Positions 43,204 through 51,648 of a DNA stretch of 64,000 bases are shown piece by piece. Source of the stretch: Anaerolineae bacterium. Lineage in GTDB: Bacteria > Chloroflexota > Anaerolineae > 4572-78 > J111. A program made the translations under genes and the position numbers. The DNA lies in contig JAKLJP010000028.1 of the NCBI GenBank assembly GCA_023151115.1, positions 1-64,000 on the forward strand, written 5' to 3'. Under the pieces are notes generated by a model. The model saw only the letters and a program-made list of their open reading frames with translations. It searched no databases and had not been told where the DNA came from. The first letter of the stretch is position 1, and every line of letters begins with the position of its first letter.

Positions 43204-43236
43204 CCATAGAGACGAGGGCTGGCCTCGTCTCTATGG
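43204..43236 (+). terminator. Hairpin between binding protein and ATPase genes
   Basis: Perfect 14-bp stem CCATAGAGACGAGG with a five-base loop and no T-run. In sugar importer operons such hairpins stabilise the binding-protein part of the mRNA or reduce read-through, giving excess binding protein. Confidence 0.7.
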
Positions 43237-43256
43237 CCCACTTTCCAATGGAAACG

Positions 43257-44765
43257 ATGAATACAGAAGTAACAGCAAAGCCAATTCTGGAGCTGCATAG
43301 CGTTTCAAAGCGTTACGGCGGCGTTATCGCCCTGGATAATGTTGACTTTGATTTGCGTCCGGGCGAGGTGCATGGCCTGATTGGGGAAAATGGGGCCGGC
43401 AAAAGCACCATGATGAAGCTGCTTTCCGGCGTTTACAGCGACTATGGCGGCGAGATGCAGTTGAACGGCCAGACGGTTCGTTTTGCCTCGCCCGCCGACG
43501 CGCAGCGCCAGGGCATTGGCATGGTTTACCAGGAACTCAGCACCTTTCAACATCTGACCGTGGCCGAAAATATCTTTGGCCGCAATCTGCCTATGCGTGG
43601 CGGCCTGGTGGATTGGCCGCGTATGAACCGGGTTGCTCAAACCCATCTGCGCGAATTGGGGCTGGCCATTGATGTGACCACCATGATGGGGCATTTGCCG
43701 GTGGGGACCCAACAATTGGTCGAGATTGCGCGGGTCATCTTCAGCGGAGCGCGGATTATCATTCTCGATGAACCCACTTCGGCCCTCTCGCCGCCGGAGA
43801 CGCAGCGCTTGTTTGAGTTTATTGCCACCTTAAAAGCCCAGGGCAAAAGCGTTATTTTTATTTCTCATTTTTTGGAAGATGTTTTGCAGATTAGCGACCG
43901 CATCACCGTACTAAAAAATTCGCAAAAAGTGGCCGTTCTGGAGCGCCATCAAACGGACAAACATCAATTGGTCGAGTTGATGATCGGCACTGAGGCCAAG
44001 CTGCTGCACCAAGTCTATGAGGAAGAAACTCACCTGGTCGAAAAGCGCAAGGTCGGCGAGGTGGCTTTGGTGGTGGAGCGGCTGACCAAACGCGGCGCAT
44101 TTCGAGATATCTCTTTTGATTTGCGTAAAGGTGAGGTTGTCGGACTGTTTGGCTTTATGGGCGCGGGGCAAATTGAGTTGGCCCGCTGTCTGTTTGGGGC
44201 CGAGCCGTTTGACGCAGGCGCTCTCACCCTGGAGAGCCAAAAATTAAAATTCAGGAACACCACCCAGGCCAAAAAAGCGGGCATCGCCTATGTGCCGGAG
44301 AACCGCCGCCACAGCTTAATGCTGCAACAGGAGATTTTTAAGAATGTGACTCTGGCCCACCTGAGCCGCCTGATCCCCTGGCTGCTGAACCAACGGGCCG
44401 AATTAGCCATTGCCCGCACCCAAATGGAACATCTGGCCGTGAGACCGCCTCGGCCTCTGCTGCCGGTAGGCGCTTTGAGCGGCGGAAATCAGCAAAAGAT
44501 TGTCTTAGCCAAATGGTTAACCCAACAGCCCCGGCTGCTGATTTTAAATGAGCCGACGCGAGGGATTGACATCGGGGCCAAAGAAGAGGTTATGAACATT
44601 GTGAAGAAACTGCGCGATGAAGGCGTCGCTATTTTGCTAATTACCACCGAGCCGGAAACCATTTTGAGTATTGCCGACCGCGCTTTGGTGATGAGCAAGG
44701 GCCGCCTGACCGCCGAGATCAGTGGGCGAGAGTTAACCAAAGAAAATTTGATGAAACACGCTTAA
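43257..44765 (+). CDS. Sugar ABC transporter ATP-binding protein 1 (two-domain, RbsA/MglA type)
   Basis: A 502-residue double ATPase that drives CUT2 sugar import. Domain 1: Walker A GENGAGKSTMMK near residue 42, Q-loop MVYQELST near 91, Walker B RIIILDEPTSALSP near 166. Domain 2: a degenerate Walker A GFMGAGQIE near 298, signature ALSGGNQQKIVLAKW near 407, and LLILNEPTRGIDIGA near 427. One intact and one degenerate site is normal for this family. The upstream frame to 43125 is spurious; ATG at 43257 (or 43248) is the start. Confidence 0.93.
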   Translation: MNTEVTAKPILELHSVSKRYGGVIALDNVDFDLRPGEVHGLIGENGAGKSTMMKLLSGVYSDYGGEMQLNGQTVRFASPADAQRQGIGMVYQELSTFQHLTVAENIFGRNLPMRGGLVDWPRMNRVAQTHLRELGLAIDVTTMMGHLPVGTQQLVEIARVIFSGARIIILDEPTSALSPPETQRLFEFIATLKAQGKSVIFISHFLEDVLQISDRITVLKNSQKVAVLERHQTDKHQLVELMIGTEAKLLHQVYEEETHLVEKRKVGEVALVVERLTKRGAFRDISFDLRKGEVVGLFGFMGAGQIELARCLFGAEPFDAGALTLESQKLKFRNTTQAKKAGIAYVPENRRHSLMLQQEIFKNVTLAHLSRLIPWLLNQRAELAIARTQMEHLAVRPPRPLLPVGALSGGNQQKIVLAKWLTQQPRLLILNEPTRGIDIGAKEEVMNIVKKLRDEGVAILLITTEPETILSIADRALVMSKGRLTAEISGRELTKENLMKHA

Positions 44766-44767
44766 TG

Positions 44768-44845
44768 AAAATCCGCAGATTTCCAGACACAAAGCGCACA
44801 GATTTTTAATTTTTATCTGCGAAATCTGTGTAATCTGTGGATTAC
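44768..44845. repeat. CACAGATT-type repeat
   Basis: CCGCAGATTTCC and CGCACAGATTTTT face AATCTGTGTAATCTGTGG. It belongs to the family at 19893-20132 and 57186-57264. Confidence 0.7.
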
Positions 44846-44863
44846 TTACGAAGGAGAAGGCAG

Positions 44864-45895
44864 ATGGGGACTGAGGCCAGCTCGATCAACCAGGGACGGA
44901 CAGCGGATCGCACCGGGGCATTAATTAATTGGGCCAGACGCCGGGCGCGCGATTTGGCCCCGTTTATCACCCTGGTCATCCTGATTGTTTTTTTCAGCGT
45001 CACCACCGACAGTTTTTTCAACTACATCAATTTTCGCAATATTCTAGGCCAGGTGGCCACGCTGGCCATTGTCTCCACCGGCATCACCTTTGTCATCTTA
45101 TGCGGTGAAATTGATTTGAGCATTGCCGCCGTAGCCACCATGACCGGGGTGATTGCCGCCCAACTATTTGGCGAAGCAGGCGCCTCTCAATTTGTGGCCA
45201 TCCTGGCCGGGGTTCTGGCCGCCACAGGGTTGGGGTTGCTCAACGGCTGGAGCACCACCCGCATTGGTTTGCCCTCTTTTATCGCCACCCTGGCTACCAT
45301 GCAAATTGCCTCTGGCCTGGGTCAGTATATCACCAAAGGTTCAATCCTATACACCCTGGCCCCGGTCCTGTCCTATTTGGGCGGCGAGTACATGGGCGAG
45401 ACCGAACCGTTTCGCCTGCCGGTCGTCATTTTGACCGGCATCGCTGCCCTCATTGTCGGCCACTTTGTGCTGACCTATACCAAGTTTGGCCGCTACGTTT
45501 ATATGACCGGCAGCAACCGCGAAGCCGCCCGGCTGAGCGGGATCAATACCAAAAATATTGTCACAGCCTGCCTGACCATTTCCGCATTTAGCGCCGGCCT
45601 GGCCGGAATGTTGAACACGGGCCGGCTGGGCAGCGCCCAGGGCTACGGCCTGGACGACATGCTGCTCGACAGCATTTCGGCGGTGGTTTTGGGCGGCACA
45701 TCGCTGTTTGGCGGCGAGGGCGGGGTCAAAAACACCCTGATCGGGTTGTTGATTTTTGGCGTCCTCAACAACGGGTTGAACCAACTTCAACTCGATATTT
45801 TTGTGCGCCTATGGGTGCGCGGGGTGATTTTGCTGATCGCCTTGATTATTAATATTTACGCCCTGCGTCTACGCAACGTTCAGGCGGCTGAATAA
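44864..45895 (+). CDS. Sugar ABC transporter permease 1 (RbsC-like)
   Basis: A 343-residue BPD_transp_2 permease with 8-10 membrane spans. Family marks are ITFVILCGEIDLSIAAVATMTGVIAA near residue 70, NGWSTTRIGLPSFIATLATM near 130 and YGLDDMLLDSISAVVLGGTSLFGGEGG near 265, the loop that contacts the ATPase. ATG at 44864 follows AAGGAG; a GTG nine codons upstream lies in repeat DNA and is unlikely. Confidence 0.93.
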   Translation: MGTEASSINQGRTADRTGALINWARRRARDLAPFITLVILIVFFSVTTDSFFNYINFRNILGQVATLAIVSTGITFVILCGEIDLSIAAVATMTGVIAAQLFGEAGASQFVAILAGVLAATGLGLLNGWSTTRIGLPSFIATLATMQIASGLGQYITKGSILYTLAPVLSYLGGEYMGETEPFRLPVVILTGIAALIVGHFVLTYTKFGRYVYMTGSNREAARLSGINTKNIVTACLTISAFSAGLAGMLNTGRLGSAQGYGLDDMLLDSISAVVLGGTSLFGGEGGVKNTLIGLLIFGVLNNGLNQLQLDIFVRLWVRGVILLIALIINIYALRLRNVQAAE

Positions 45896-45932
45896 CTTAC
45901 CTCAAAAAAATCAAAGGGGGTTAGAGGTATTC

Positions 45933-46925
45933 ATGACCGAAACAAAACGTATTCTTGTTACCGGCGCGACCGGCAAAGTGGGTCAAGCCTTTATCCGCCG
46001 TTTTTTAGCCGATCCGCACTTCGAGGCTTTTACGGTGCGCGCTTTGTGTCACAACCGTAAATTGGAAACCGGCCCCCGCCTGGAAGTCGTCAGCGGTTCT
46101 ATCGAGCACCGCCAGGTGGTGACAGAAGCGATGGCGGGCGTCAGCCACGTGTTGCATTTGGCCACCAGCAAAGAAACGCCCGAAACGATTATGGATGTCG
46201 CCGTTAAGGGCATGTTCTGGCTGCTGGAAGCCTGCCGCACCAGCCCCACCTTTCGGCAGTTTATCCTCGTCGGCGGCGATGCCGGAGTGGGCCACTTCTT
46301 CTATCCCCATCCTATTCCCGTAACCGAAACGCAAAAGCATACAGCCTATCCCGGCTGCTATGCCCTATCGAAAGTGCTGGAAGAGGTCATGTTGGAGCAG
46401 TATTACATCCAGTATGATTTGAACGGCTGCTGTCTGCGCGCCCCCTGGATTATGGAAAAAGATGATTTTAAGTACCAGCTTTCCTTTGGCGAGGATGTCT
46501 TTGGCGGCCCGCGCTGGCGCGATTTGGTGGGGCCGGAAAAGGCCGAAGCGTATGTCAAAACCCAAACTATCCCGGTAATGCTCGACCCACACGGCCAACC
46601 CGTCAAACGCAATTTTGTGCATGTCGAAGATTTGGTGGGCGCGATTTTGAAAGCAATTGACCAGCCCAAAGCCAGGCAGCAAACCTTCAACATCTGTATG
46701 GACGAGCCGGTAGATTACGGAGAGTTAGCCGCTTATCTGGCCGAGTCTCGCCACCTACCTGCCGTTGAAATTAGCACTAACTTTTATTCAACCTGGCTTG
46801 ATAACAACAAAGCCAAATTCCTTTTGGATTGGCGGCCCGAATACAACCTCAAGAAAATGACCGATGCGGCCTGGGAGTATCGCCGGGCTGAAAACGACCC
46901 CCGTATCATCTGGTATCCGGGTTAA
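45933..46925 (+). CDS. NAD-dependent epimerase/dehydratase (extended SDR)
   Basis: A 330-residue extended short-chain dehydrogenase. The NAD loop is VTGATGKVGQAF (residues 9-20), HVLHLATSKET near 70 carries the adenine-pocket region, and the catalytic pair is Tyr and Lys in YALSK near 148. The C-terminal half (APWIMEKDD, RNFVHVEDLVGAI, FNICMDEP) is that of sugar-nucleotide or uronate-type enzymes. It sits 38 bases after the permease, so it probably acts on the imported sugar or its acid; exact reaction unknown. Confidence 0.82.
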   Translation: MTETKRILVTGATGKVGQAFIRRFLADPHFEAFTVRALCHNRKLETGPRLEVVSGSIEHRQVVTEAMAGVSHVLHLATSKETPETIMDVAVKGMFWLLEACRTSPTFRQFILVGGDAGVGHFFYPHPIPVTETQKHTAYPGCYALSKVLEEVMLEQYYIQYDLNGCCLRAPWIMEKDDFKYQLSFGEDVFGGPRWRDLVGPEKAEAYVKTQTIPVMLDPHGQPVKRNFVHVEDLVGAILKAIDQPKARQQTFNICMDEPVDYGELAAYLAESRHLPAVEISTNFYSTWLDNNKAKFLLDWRPEYNLKKMTDAAWEYRRAENDPRIIWYPG

Positions 46926-46935
46926 GTGTAGGCTA

Positions 46936-46970
46936 CATGTCATTTCGAGGCCAGAGGCCGAGAAATCCCT
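46936..46970. repeat. Half copy of the 94-bp palindromic repeat
   Basis: CATGTCATTTCGAGG then GAGAAATCCC matches only one arm of the repeat at 19170 and 53464. Confidence 0.8.
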
Positions 46971-47010
46971 TAGCAATTCATCATTAAAGAACCAATACAC
47001 TTTTTGAATT

Positions 47011-47039
47011 TTGACAAAGAAATTAAGTTGTGATATAAG
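47011..47039 (+). promoter_or_regulatory. Promoter of the second LacI-type gene
   Basis: TTGACA (47011-47016), 17 bases, TATAAG (47034-47039), directly joined to the operator block. Confidence 0.85.
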
Positions 47040-47080
47040 GATGAACGTTCATATGAACGTTCATATGAACGTTCATCCTT
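47037..47080 (+). promoter_or_regulatory. Triple tandem LacI-family operator
   Basis: ATGAACGTTCAT occurs three times end to end (47041-47052, 47053-47064, 47065-47076) with AAGG and CCTT flanks, making a perfect 44-bp palindrome. Each unit is itself a palindrome with an AACGTT centre and the 12-bp period puts the sites on nearly the same helix face. It overlaps the -10 box and the transcript start. Confidence 0.9.
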
Positions 47081-47115
47081 ATCCTCTCTCTTCTATCGGC
47101 GTGTATTGGTTAAAT

Positions 47116-48141
47116 ATGTTATCAAAGCAGAGTCGTAAATCACCGACAATGAAAGATGTAGCTCAGTTAGCGGGTGTTTCTATCCAAACGGTGTCGGCAG
47201 TAATCAACAATAAACCGGAAATTACTGCTGAAACCCGCGCCCGCGTTCTAGCGGCGGTTGAACAGCTTCATTACCAGCCCTACTCGGTGGCGCGCAGTTT
47301 ACGCACCCGGCAAACTCGAACCATTGCCCTGGTGCTGTCTAACGTGGCCAGCGTGGCCATTGCCAGCATGGCCAGCGCCGCCGAAACGCACGCGCACGCC
47401 TTTGGCTACAGCCTTATTCTCTACAATACCCACAACGATACCGAGCGGGAAACGAGTTATTTTAATGCTGTGGTGCAGCAGTGGTTAGATGGGGTGATTT
47501 TTATTCCGGCCAGGGGACGGCTGGGCCGGTTGGATATTTTGGAGGCCGCCGGGATTCCCGCGGTGGCTATTGACCGGGTGCCTGACAATTATGAGGGGCC
47601 GGCGGTGATGCTTGACAACCTCAAGGCCGGCTATCTGGCCGGGGAGCATCTTTTGAATTTGGGACACCGGCATATGGGGCATATTGGCGGGCCCATGGAA
47701 ATTCGGCTGGCGCGAGAACGTTTCGCCGGCTTTCAGCAGGCGCTTGAAGCCAGGGGCGCAGCGGACAGTTCTCGTGTGGTGGTGGAAGAGAGCTTTTCCT
47801 GTCAGGCGGGCTATTTAGCCATGCAGCGGTTGTTAACTTACCAGCCGCGCCCGACGGCGGTTTTTGCCGCCAATGACTTGATGGCCATTGGGGCCATGCG
47901 GGCTGTACTTGAGGCCGGTTTGCGCGTACCCCAGGATATTTCGGTAGTGGGTATGGACGATATTGAGGTAGCCGCTTTTCAATCGCCGCCCTTGACCACC
48001 ATTCGCCAGCCGTTTACGCAGTTGGCTACGGCGGGCGTCCAACTTTTACTGGACATTTTAGCCGGGAAAGCCCTGGAGCAGCGCCAAATTGTCATTGAAC
48101 CAACGCTGATTGAAAGGCAGTCTACGGCTCGGTTGGATTAA
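47116..48141 (+). CDS. LacI-family transcriptional repressor 2
   Basis: A 341-residue LacI/GalR protein. Helix-turn-helix: TMKDVAQLAGVSIQTVSAVIN near residues 11-31, then hinge YSVARSLRTRQT, and a sugar-binding core with IALVLSNVASVAIA, GHRHMGHIGGPMEIRLARERFAGF and ISVVGMDDIEVAAF. The frame runs to 47011, but that part is promoter and operator DNA; ATG at 47116 is the likely start. The triple operator before it indicates tight autoregulation and probably control of the importer downstream. Confidence 0.92.
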   Translation: MLSKQSRKSPTMKDVAQLAGVSIQTVSAVINNKPEITAETRARVLAAVEQLHYQPYSVARSLRTRQTRTIALVLSNVASVAIASMASAAETHAHAFGYSLILYNTHNDTERETSYFNAVVQQWLDGVIFIPARGRLGRLDILEAAGIPAVAIDRVPDNYEGPAVMLDNLKAGYLAGEHLLNLGHRHMGHIGGPMEIRLARERFAGFQQALEARGAADSSRVVVEESFSCQAGYLAMQRLLTYQPRPTAVFAANDLMAIGAMRAVLEAGLRVPQDISVVGMDDIEVAAFQSPPLTTIRQPFTQLATAGVQLLLDILAGKALEQRQIVIEPTLIERQSTARLD

Positions 48142-48640
48142 CGCGCTTTGGTAGATCCAAAGGAAAGGAGGTGGTGTTATAAAATTTCAGCTTTTTACAC
48201 AGCAAAAGCAAGAGGCTCGCCCCATCCGCCAAGAGTGACGAGCCTCTGCCACAATGCTGACTAACCCAAGCTGGTCTCATAAGGTTTGGCTTTAGTGTAA
48301 CCCAGGAGGCTTTGATTAATCAGCCTCCTGAATATATCACTTTTGCCCCAACCTTACAAACAGCAGCGGGAAATTAAGCGGATTGTACCCTGAGAAAGGA
48401 GGTCTACCGGAAAAAACGCAAAGGGGCGCTGACCGAAGCCAGTCAAGCGGGGTCAACTAAGTAAACGTCTAAAATTTACTTCCCGTTTTGAGTTCCTACG
48501 AGTTCCCTTAGTTCCCTGGGAATTTGTAGGAACTTGAGGGGACTTATTTTTAGACAATCACTAAGGCTGGCTGAGCTGTCAACAAGGTTGTTTTTATCAA
48601 TGAAGAGCCAATCAAAGTAGATATAAAAGGAGGAATATCC
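48142..48640. other. 499-bp gap with several hairpins
   Basis: No gene of convincing length. There are three hairpins: AGAGGCTCG with CGAGCCTCT (48211-48247), CAGGAGGCT with AGCCTCCTG (48303-48330) and AAGTAAA with TTTACTT (48459-48481), the last a possible operator. AGGAGG sequences at about 48165 and 48400 open only very short frames. The region must contain the promoter of the second importer, but I cannot point to it. Confidence 0.5.
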
Positions 48641-49948
48641 ATGCATTCGCGCAGTATCCTTAAAGTCATTGGTTTATTCGTCGTCGCTGCCGTTTTGATC
48701 GCTATCGCGGCGGCTTGTGGCGCGGCGGCTCCACAAACCGTTGTGCAAACGGTTGAGGTTGTCAAAGAAGTAGAAGTGGAAAAAGTGGTCACCGTTGAGG
48801 TTGAAAAAGAAGTAGAAGTGGAAAAAGTGGTCACCGTTGAGGTCGAGAAGGAAGTCGAGAAGGTCGTCACCGTTGAGGTGATGGTAACCCAGGAAGCTGC
48901 AGAAGCTGAAGCAGACGCGCCCGCTGAAGCAGCCTCGTCTGAGGACAATCCCTATCGCCCCAGCAACCTGTTTGAGGCAGCCGAGGCTCTCAAGGCGGCC
49001 ACCGCAGGCCAAAGCCCGCCGGCCGGCGCAAAATTTGCTTTTTTGACCAACAATATGTCGCCTTTCTGGACGGCGGCCCAAATTGGGGTGGCCCGCGCCT
49101 CGTCGGAACTGAACGTACCGATTGCCTTCCAGGCCCCCACCGCTTCTGACCTGCTCAGCCAACAGCTTTCGATGCTGGAAACCTTTGTCAATGATGGTTA
49201 CACCGGCGTTACTTTTTCGGCCATTGACCGGCAAGCGCCCGCGCCAATCATCGAAAGAGCGGTGGAGCAAGGAACCATCATGCTGACCATGGACTCCGAC
49301 GCCACCGGCAGCAAGCGGGCTATATACATCGGTATGTCCGACTATGACGCCGGGCGCGCCGCCGCCGAAGCTGCGCTGGAAATTATTGGCCAGGGCAAGG
49401 TAGTTGGTTTGGTGGGTTTTGCCACCGCCCAAAATGCCCAGGACCGGATTCAAGGCGTTAATGACGTGTTCGAAGGCACCGACATGGAATTGGTCGAGGT
49501 GTTGATAGATGACGTCAAGCCCGAAGTGGCCTTGAGCAATGCCCAAACCGCTATCCAGAAGTATGGCGACGATCTGGCCGGGTTTATCACCTTCTACTCC
49601 TACGATGGTCCGGCGGCCTGCCAGGCCATCAAACAAGCCGATAAGATTGGAACCCTCAAACTTGTCGCTTTTGACGCCGAACCCGAAACCCAGGCTTGTA
49701 TGGAAGAAGGCGTCGTCCAGGCCATGATTGGGCAGCGCGTTTACTTCTACGGTTATCTGAGTGGATATGTGATGTACACCATGTCCATCCTGGGCCAGGA
49801 AGAAACCATGAAAATCCTGGATCCGTACCTGGATGAATTTGGCGAGGACGGTAAAATCCGGCTGAATACCGGTATTGACGTTATCAAAGCTGATACATTT
49901 GACCAATATAAAGCCTATCTCGAATCTATCGGGATTGCTTCGCAGTGA
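48641..49948 (+). CDS. Sugar ABC transporter substrate-binding lipoprotein 2
   Basis: A 435-residue periplasmic binding protein of the CUT2 type. Sec signal and lipobox IAAAC end near residue 27. A Val/Glu/Lys-rich linker (about residues 35-85) made of repeated VEKEVEVEKVV units follows; such linkers are common in Chloroflexota lipoproteins and hold the domain away from the membrane. The binding domain starts near 115 (FAFLTNNMSPFWTAAQIGVARAS) with VTFSAIDRQAP, GMSDYDAGRAAAE and VGFATAQNAQDR. ATG follows AGGAGG. Ligand sugar unknown. Confidence 0.9.
   Translation: MHSRSILKVIGLFVVAAVLIAIAAACGAAAPQTVVQTVEVVKEVEVEKVVTVEVEKEVEVEKVVTVEVEKEVEKVVTVEVMVTQEAAEAEADAPAEAASSEDNPYRPSNLFEAAEALKAATAGQSPPAGAKFAFLTNNMSPFWTAAQIGVARASSELNVPIAFQAPTASDLLSQQLSMLETFVNDGYTGVTFSAIDRQAPAPIIERAVEQGTIMLTMDSDATGSKRAIYIGMSDYDAGRAAAEAALEIIGQGKVVGLVGFATAQNAQDRIQGVNDVFEGTDMELVEVLIDDVKPEVALSNAQTAIQKYGDDLAGFITFYSYDGPAACQAIKQADKIGTLKLVAFDAEPETQACMEEGVVQAMIGQRVYFYGYLSGYVMYTMSILGQEETMKILDPYLDEFGEDGKIRLNTGIDVIKADTFDQYKAYLESIGIASQ
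48748..48883. repeat. In-frame repeats encoding the lipoprotein linker
   Basis: Units of roughly 42-54 bases, each including GTGGTCACCGTTGAGG, are repeated three times. They encode the Val/Glu/Lys linker of the second binding protein and could change number by slippage. Confidence 0.8.
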
Positions 49949-50068
49949 CAGAGTAGCAGGGTAGCAAGTAGCAGGGTAACAGGTAGCAAGGTAGCAGGTA
50001 GCAAGCATTTTTTTGCAACCCTGCTACCTTGCAACCCTGCTACCTTGCGACTCTGCGACTTTGTTACC
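49949..50068. repeat. GTAGCAG-type repeat hairpin between importer genes
   Basis: AGTAGCAGGGTAGCAAG units face CAACCCTGCTACCTTGC units around a seven-T spacer. It lies between binding protein and ATPase genes, the same position as the hairpin in the first importer operon. Confidence 0.8.
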
Positions 50069-50097
50069 CTGCACCTTCTGGAAAGGAACAAGGGTCT

Positions 50098-51648
50098 ATG
50101 GACCAACAACCCCTGCTGAGGGTAGAACATCTCTCCAAAAGTTTCCCCGGCGTGCGAGCGTTGGATGATGTGGATTTTGAAGTTTATCCAGGCGAGATTT
50201 TGGGTTTTCTGGGCGAAAACGGGGCCGGAAAATCCACCCTCATCAAAATCCTGTCGGGGATTCATCATAAAGACCAGGGCGTGATTTGGTTTAACGGCCA
50301 GACCATTAATCCCCACACCCCGCACGAAGCGCAGGCGTTGGGCATCAGCACCATCCATCAGGAATTGGCCCTGGTGCCCTACTTGAGCGTGGCTGAAAAT
50401 ATCTTTCTCAATAACGAACCCCGACGGGTGTTGGGCCTGGTTGATTTTCGGCGCATGAACCGTCAGGCCGAAGAACTGCTGCGGGGTCTGGGGGCCGAGA
50501 TACGCGGCAGCCAACTCATCCGGGAATTGAATGTGGCGGCGCAGCAGATGGTTGAAATTGCCAAAGCGGTTTCGCACAAGGCCAGCTTGATTTTGATGGA
50601 TGAGCCGACCTCAGCTTTATCCAGCCGTGAGGTAGAGGCTTTGTTTGCCTTGATGCGGCGGTTGAAGGAAAGGGGGGTGGCGGTTGTTTTTGTCAGCCAC
50701 CGGCTGGACGAAGTTCGCCAGATTGTGGACCGGGTGATTATCATGCGCGACAGCCGCCGGGTGGGGTCGCTGCCCATTGCCGAGGCCAGCGAAGAAAAAA
50801 TTATCCGCATGATGGTCGGGCGCGATGTGGGCCTGTTCCCCAAAGAAGCAGCGCCGGTGGGCGAGCCGGTGCTGGAAGTGCGCCGGTTGTCGGGCCAGAA
50901 CGGCGTCAAAAATATCAGCTTGACCGTCCGCAAAGGCGAAATTGTCGGCCTGGCCGGGCTGGTGGGGGCCGGTCGCACCGAGTTGGCCCGCCTTATTTGT
51001 GGGGTAGACAAGCTGAGCAGTGGTGAGGTTTTGATAGAGGGCCGGCCTGTCCAGATAAAATCACCGGCCGATGCGGTTAAGCATGGCATCGGCTGGGTGC
51101 CGGAGGACCGCAAATTGCACGGCCTGGTGCTGGGCATGGATGTTCAAGAAAATACGACGATGGCTATTTTGCAGCGCATTTCAAACTTATGGGGCGCGGT
51201 GAGGCAAACGGAAGCCAAAAGAATCTCAAACCACTATATCGAGGCGCTCTCGATTGCCACGCCCAGTTTAAACCAGACGGTGCGAAATTTGAGCGGCGGC
51301 AACCAGCAAAAAGTGGTTTTAGCCAAGTGGCTCAGCACCGAACCCAAACTATTGATTATGGACGAACCGACGCGGGGCATTGACATCGGCGCGAAGGCTG
51401 AGGTGCATGCCTTGATGAGCCAACTGGCGCAGCGCGGCATTGGCATCCTGATGATTTCTTCCGAAATGCCCGAAATTATCGGCATGAGCGACCGGGTCAT
51501 TGTCATGTGCCAGGGCCGGGTCACAGGTGAATTTGTGCGGGGCCAGTTGGACCAGGAAGCCATTATGACCTGCGCCACTCAGTTTCTTAGCGTCGAAGGC
51601 GATATTGCTGAAAAGGTTGAAGCCGCAGCAGAAGGGATAAATCAATGA
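50098..51648 (+). CDS. Sugar ABC transporter ATP-binding protein 2 (two-domain)
   Basis: A 516-residue RbsA/MglA-type double ATPase. Domain 1: Walker A GENGAGKSTLIK near residue 40, Q-loop TIHQELAL near 87, signature-like LNVAAQQMVEIAKAV near 143 and LILMDEPTSALSS near 166. Domain 2: GLVGAGRTELARL near 290, NLSGGNQQKVVLAKW near 398, LLIMDEPTRGIDIGA near 420. ATG at 50098 is preceded by AAGGAACAAGGG. Overlaps the permease gene by four bases. Confidence 0.93.
   Translation: MDQQPLLRVEHLSKSFPGVRALDDVDFEVYPGEILGFLGENGAGKSTLIKILSGIHHKDQGVIWFNGQTINPHTPHEAQALGISTIHQELALVPYLSVAENIFLNNEPRRVLGLVDFRRMNRQAEELLRGLGAEIRGSQLIRELNVAAQQMVEIAKAVSHKASLILMDEPTSALSSREVEALFALMRRLKERGVAVVFVSHRLDEVRQIVDRVIIMRDSRRVGSLPIAEASEEKIIRMMVGRDVGLFPKEAAPVGEPVLEVRRLSGQNGVKNISLTVRKGEIVGLAGLVGAGRTELARLICGVDKLSSGEVLIEGRPVQIKSPADAVKHGIGWVPEDRKLHGLVLGMDVQENTTMAILQRISNLWGAVRQTEAKRISNHYIEALSIATPSLNQTVRNLSGGNQQKVVLAKWLSTEPKLLIMDEPTRGIDIGAKAEVHALMSQLAQRGIGILMISSEMPEIIGMSDRVIVMCQGRVTGEFVRGQLDQEAIMTCATQFLSVEGDIAEKVEAAAEGINQ

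Noticed and set aside
47011..47115. N-terminal extension of the second LacI protein
   Set aside because: This part is promoter and operator DNA; the repeated MNVH residues are the translated operator units.
48674..50008. 444-codon minus-strand frame opposite the second binding protein
   Set aside because: Antisense to a well-defined lipoprotein gene; sequence is a mirror of its repeats.
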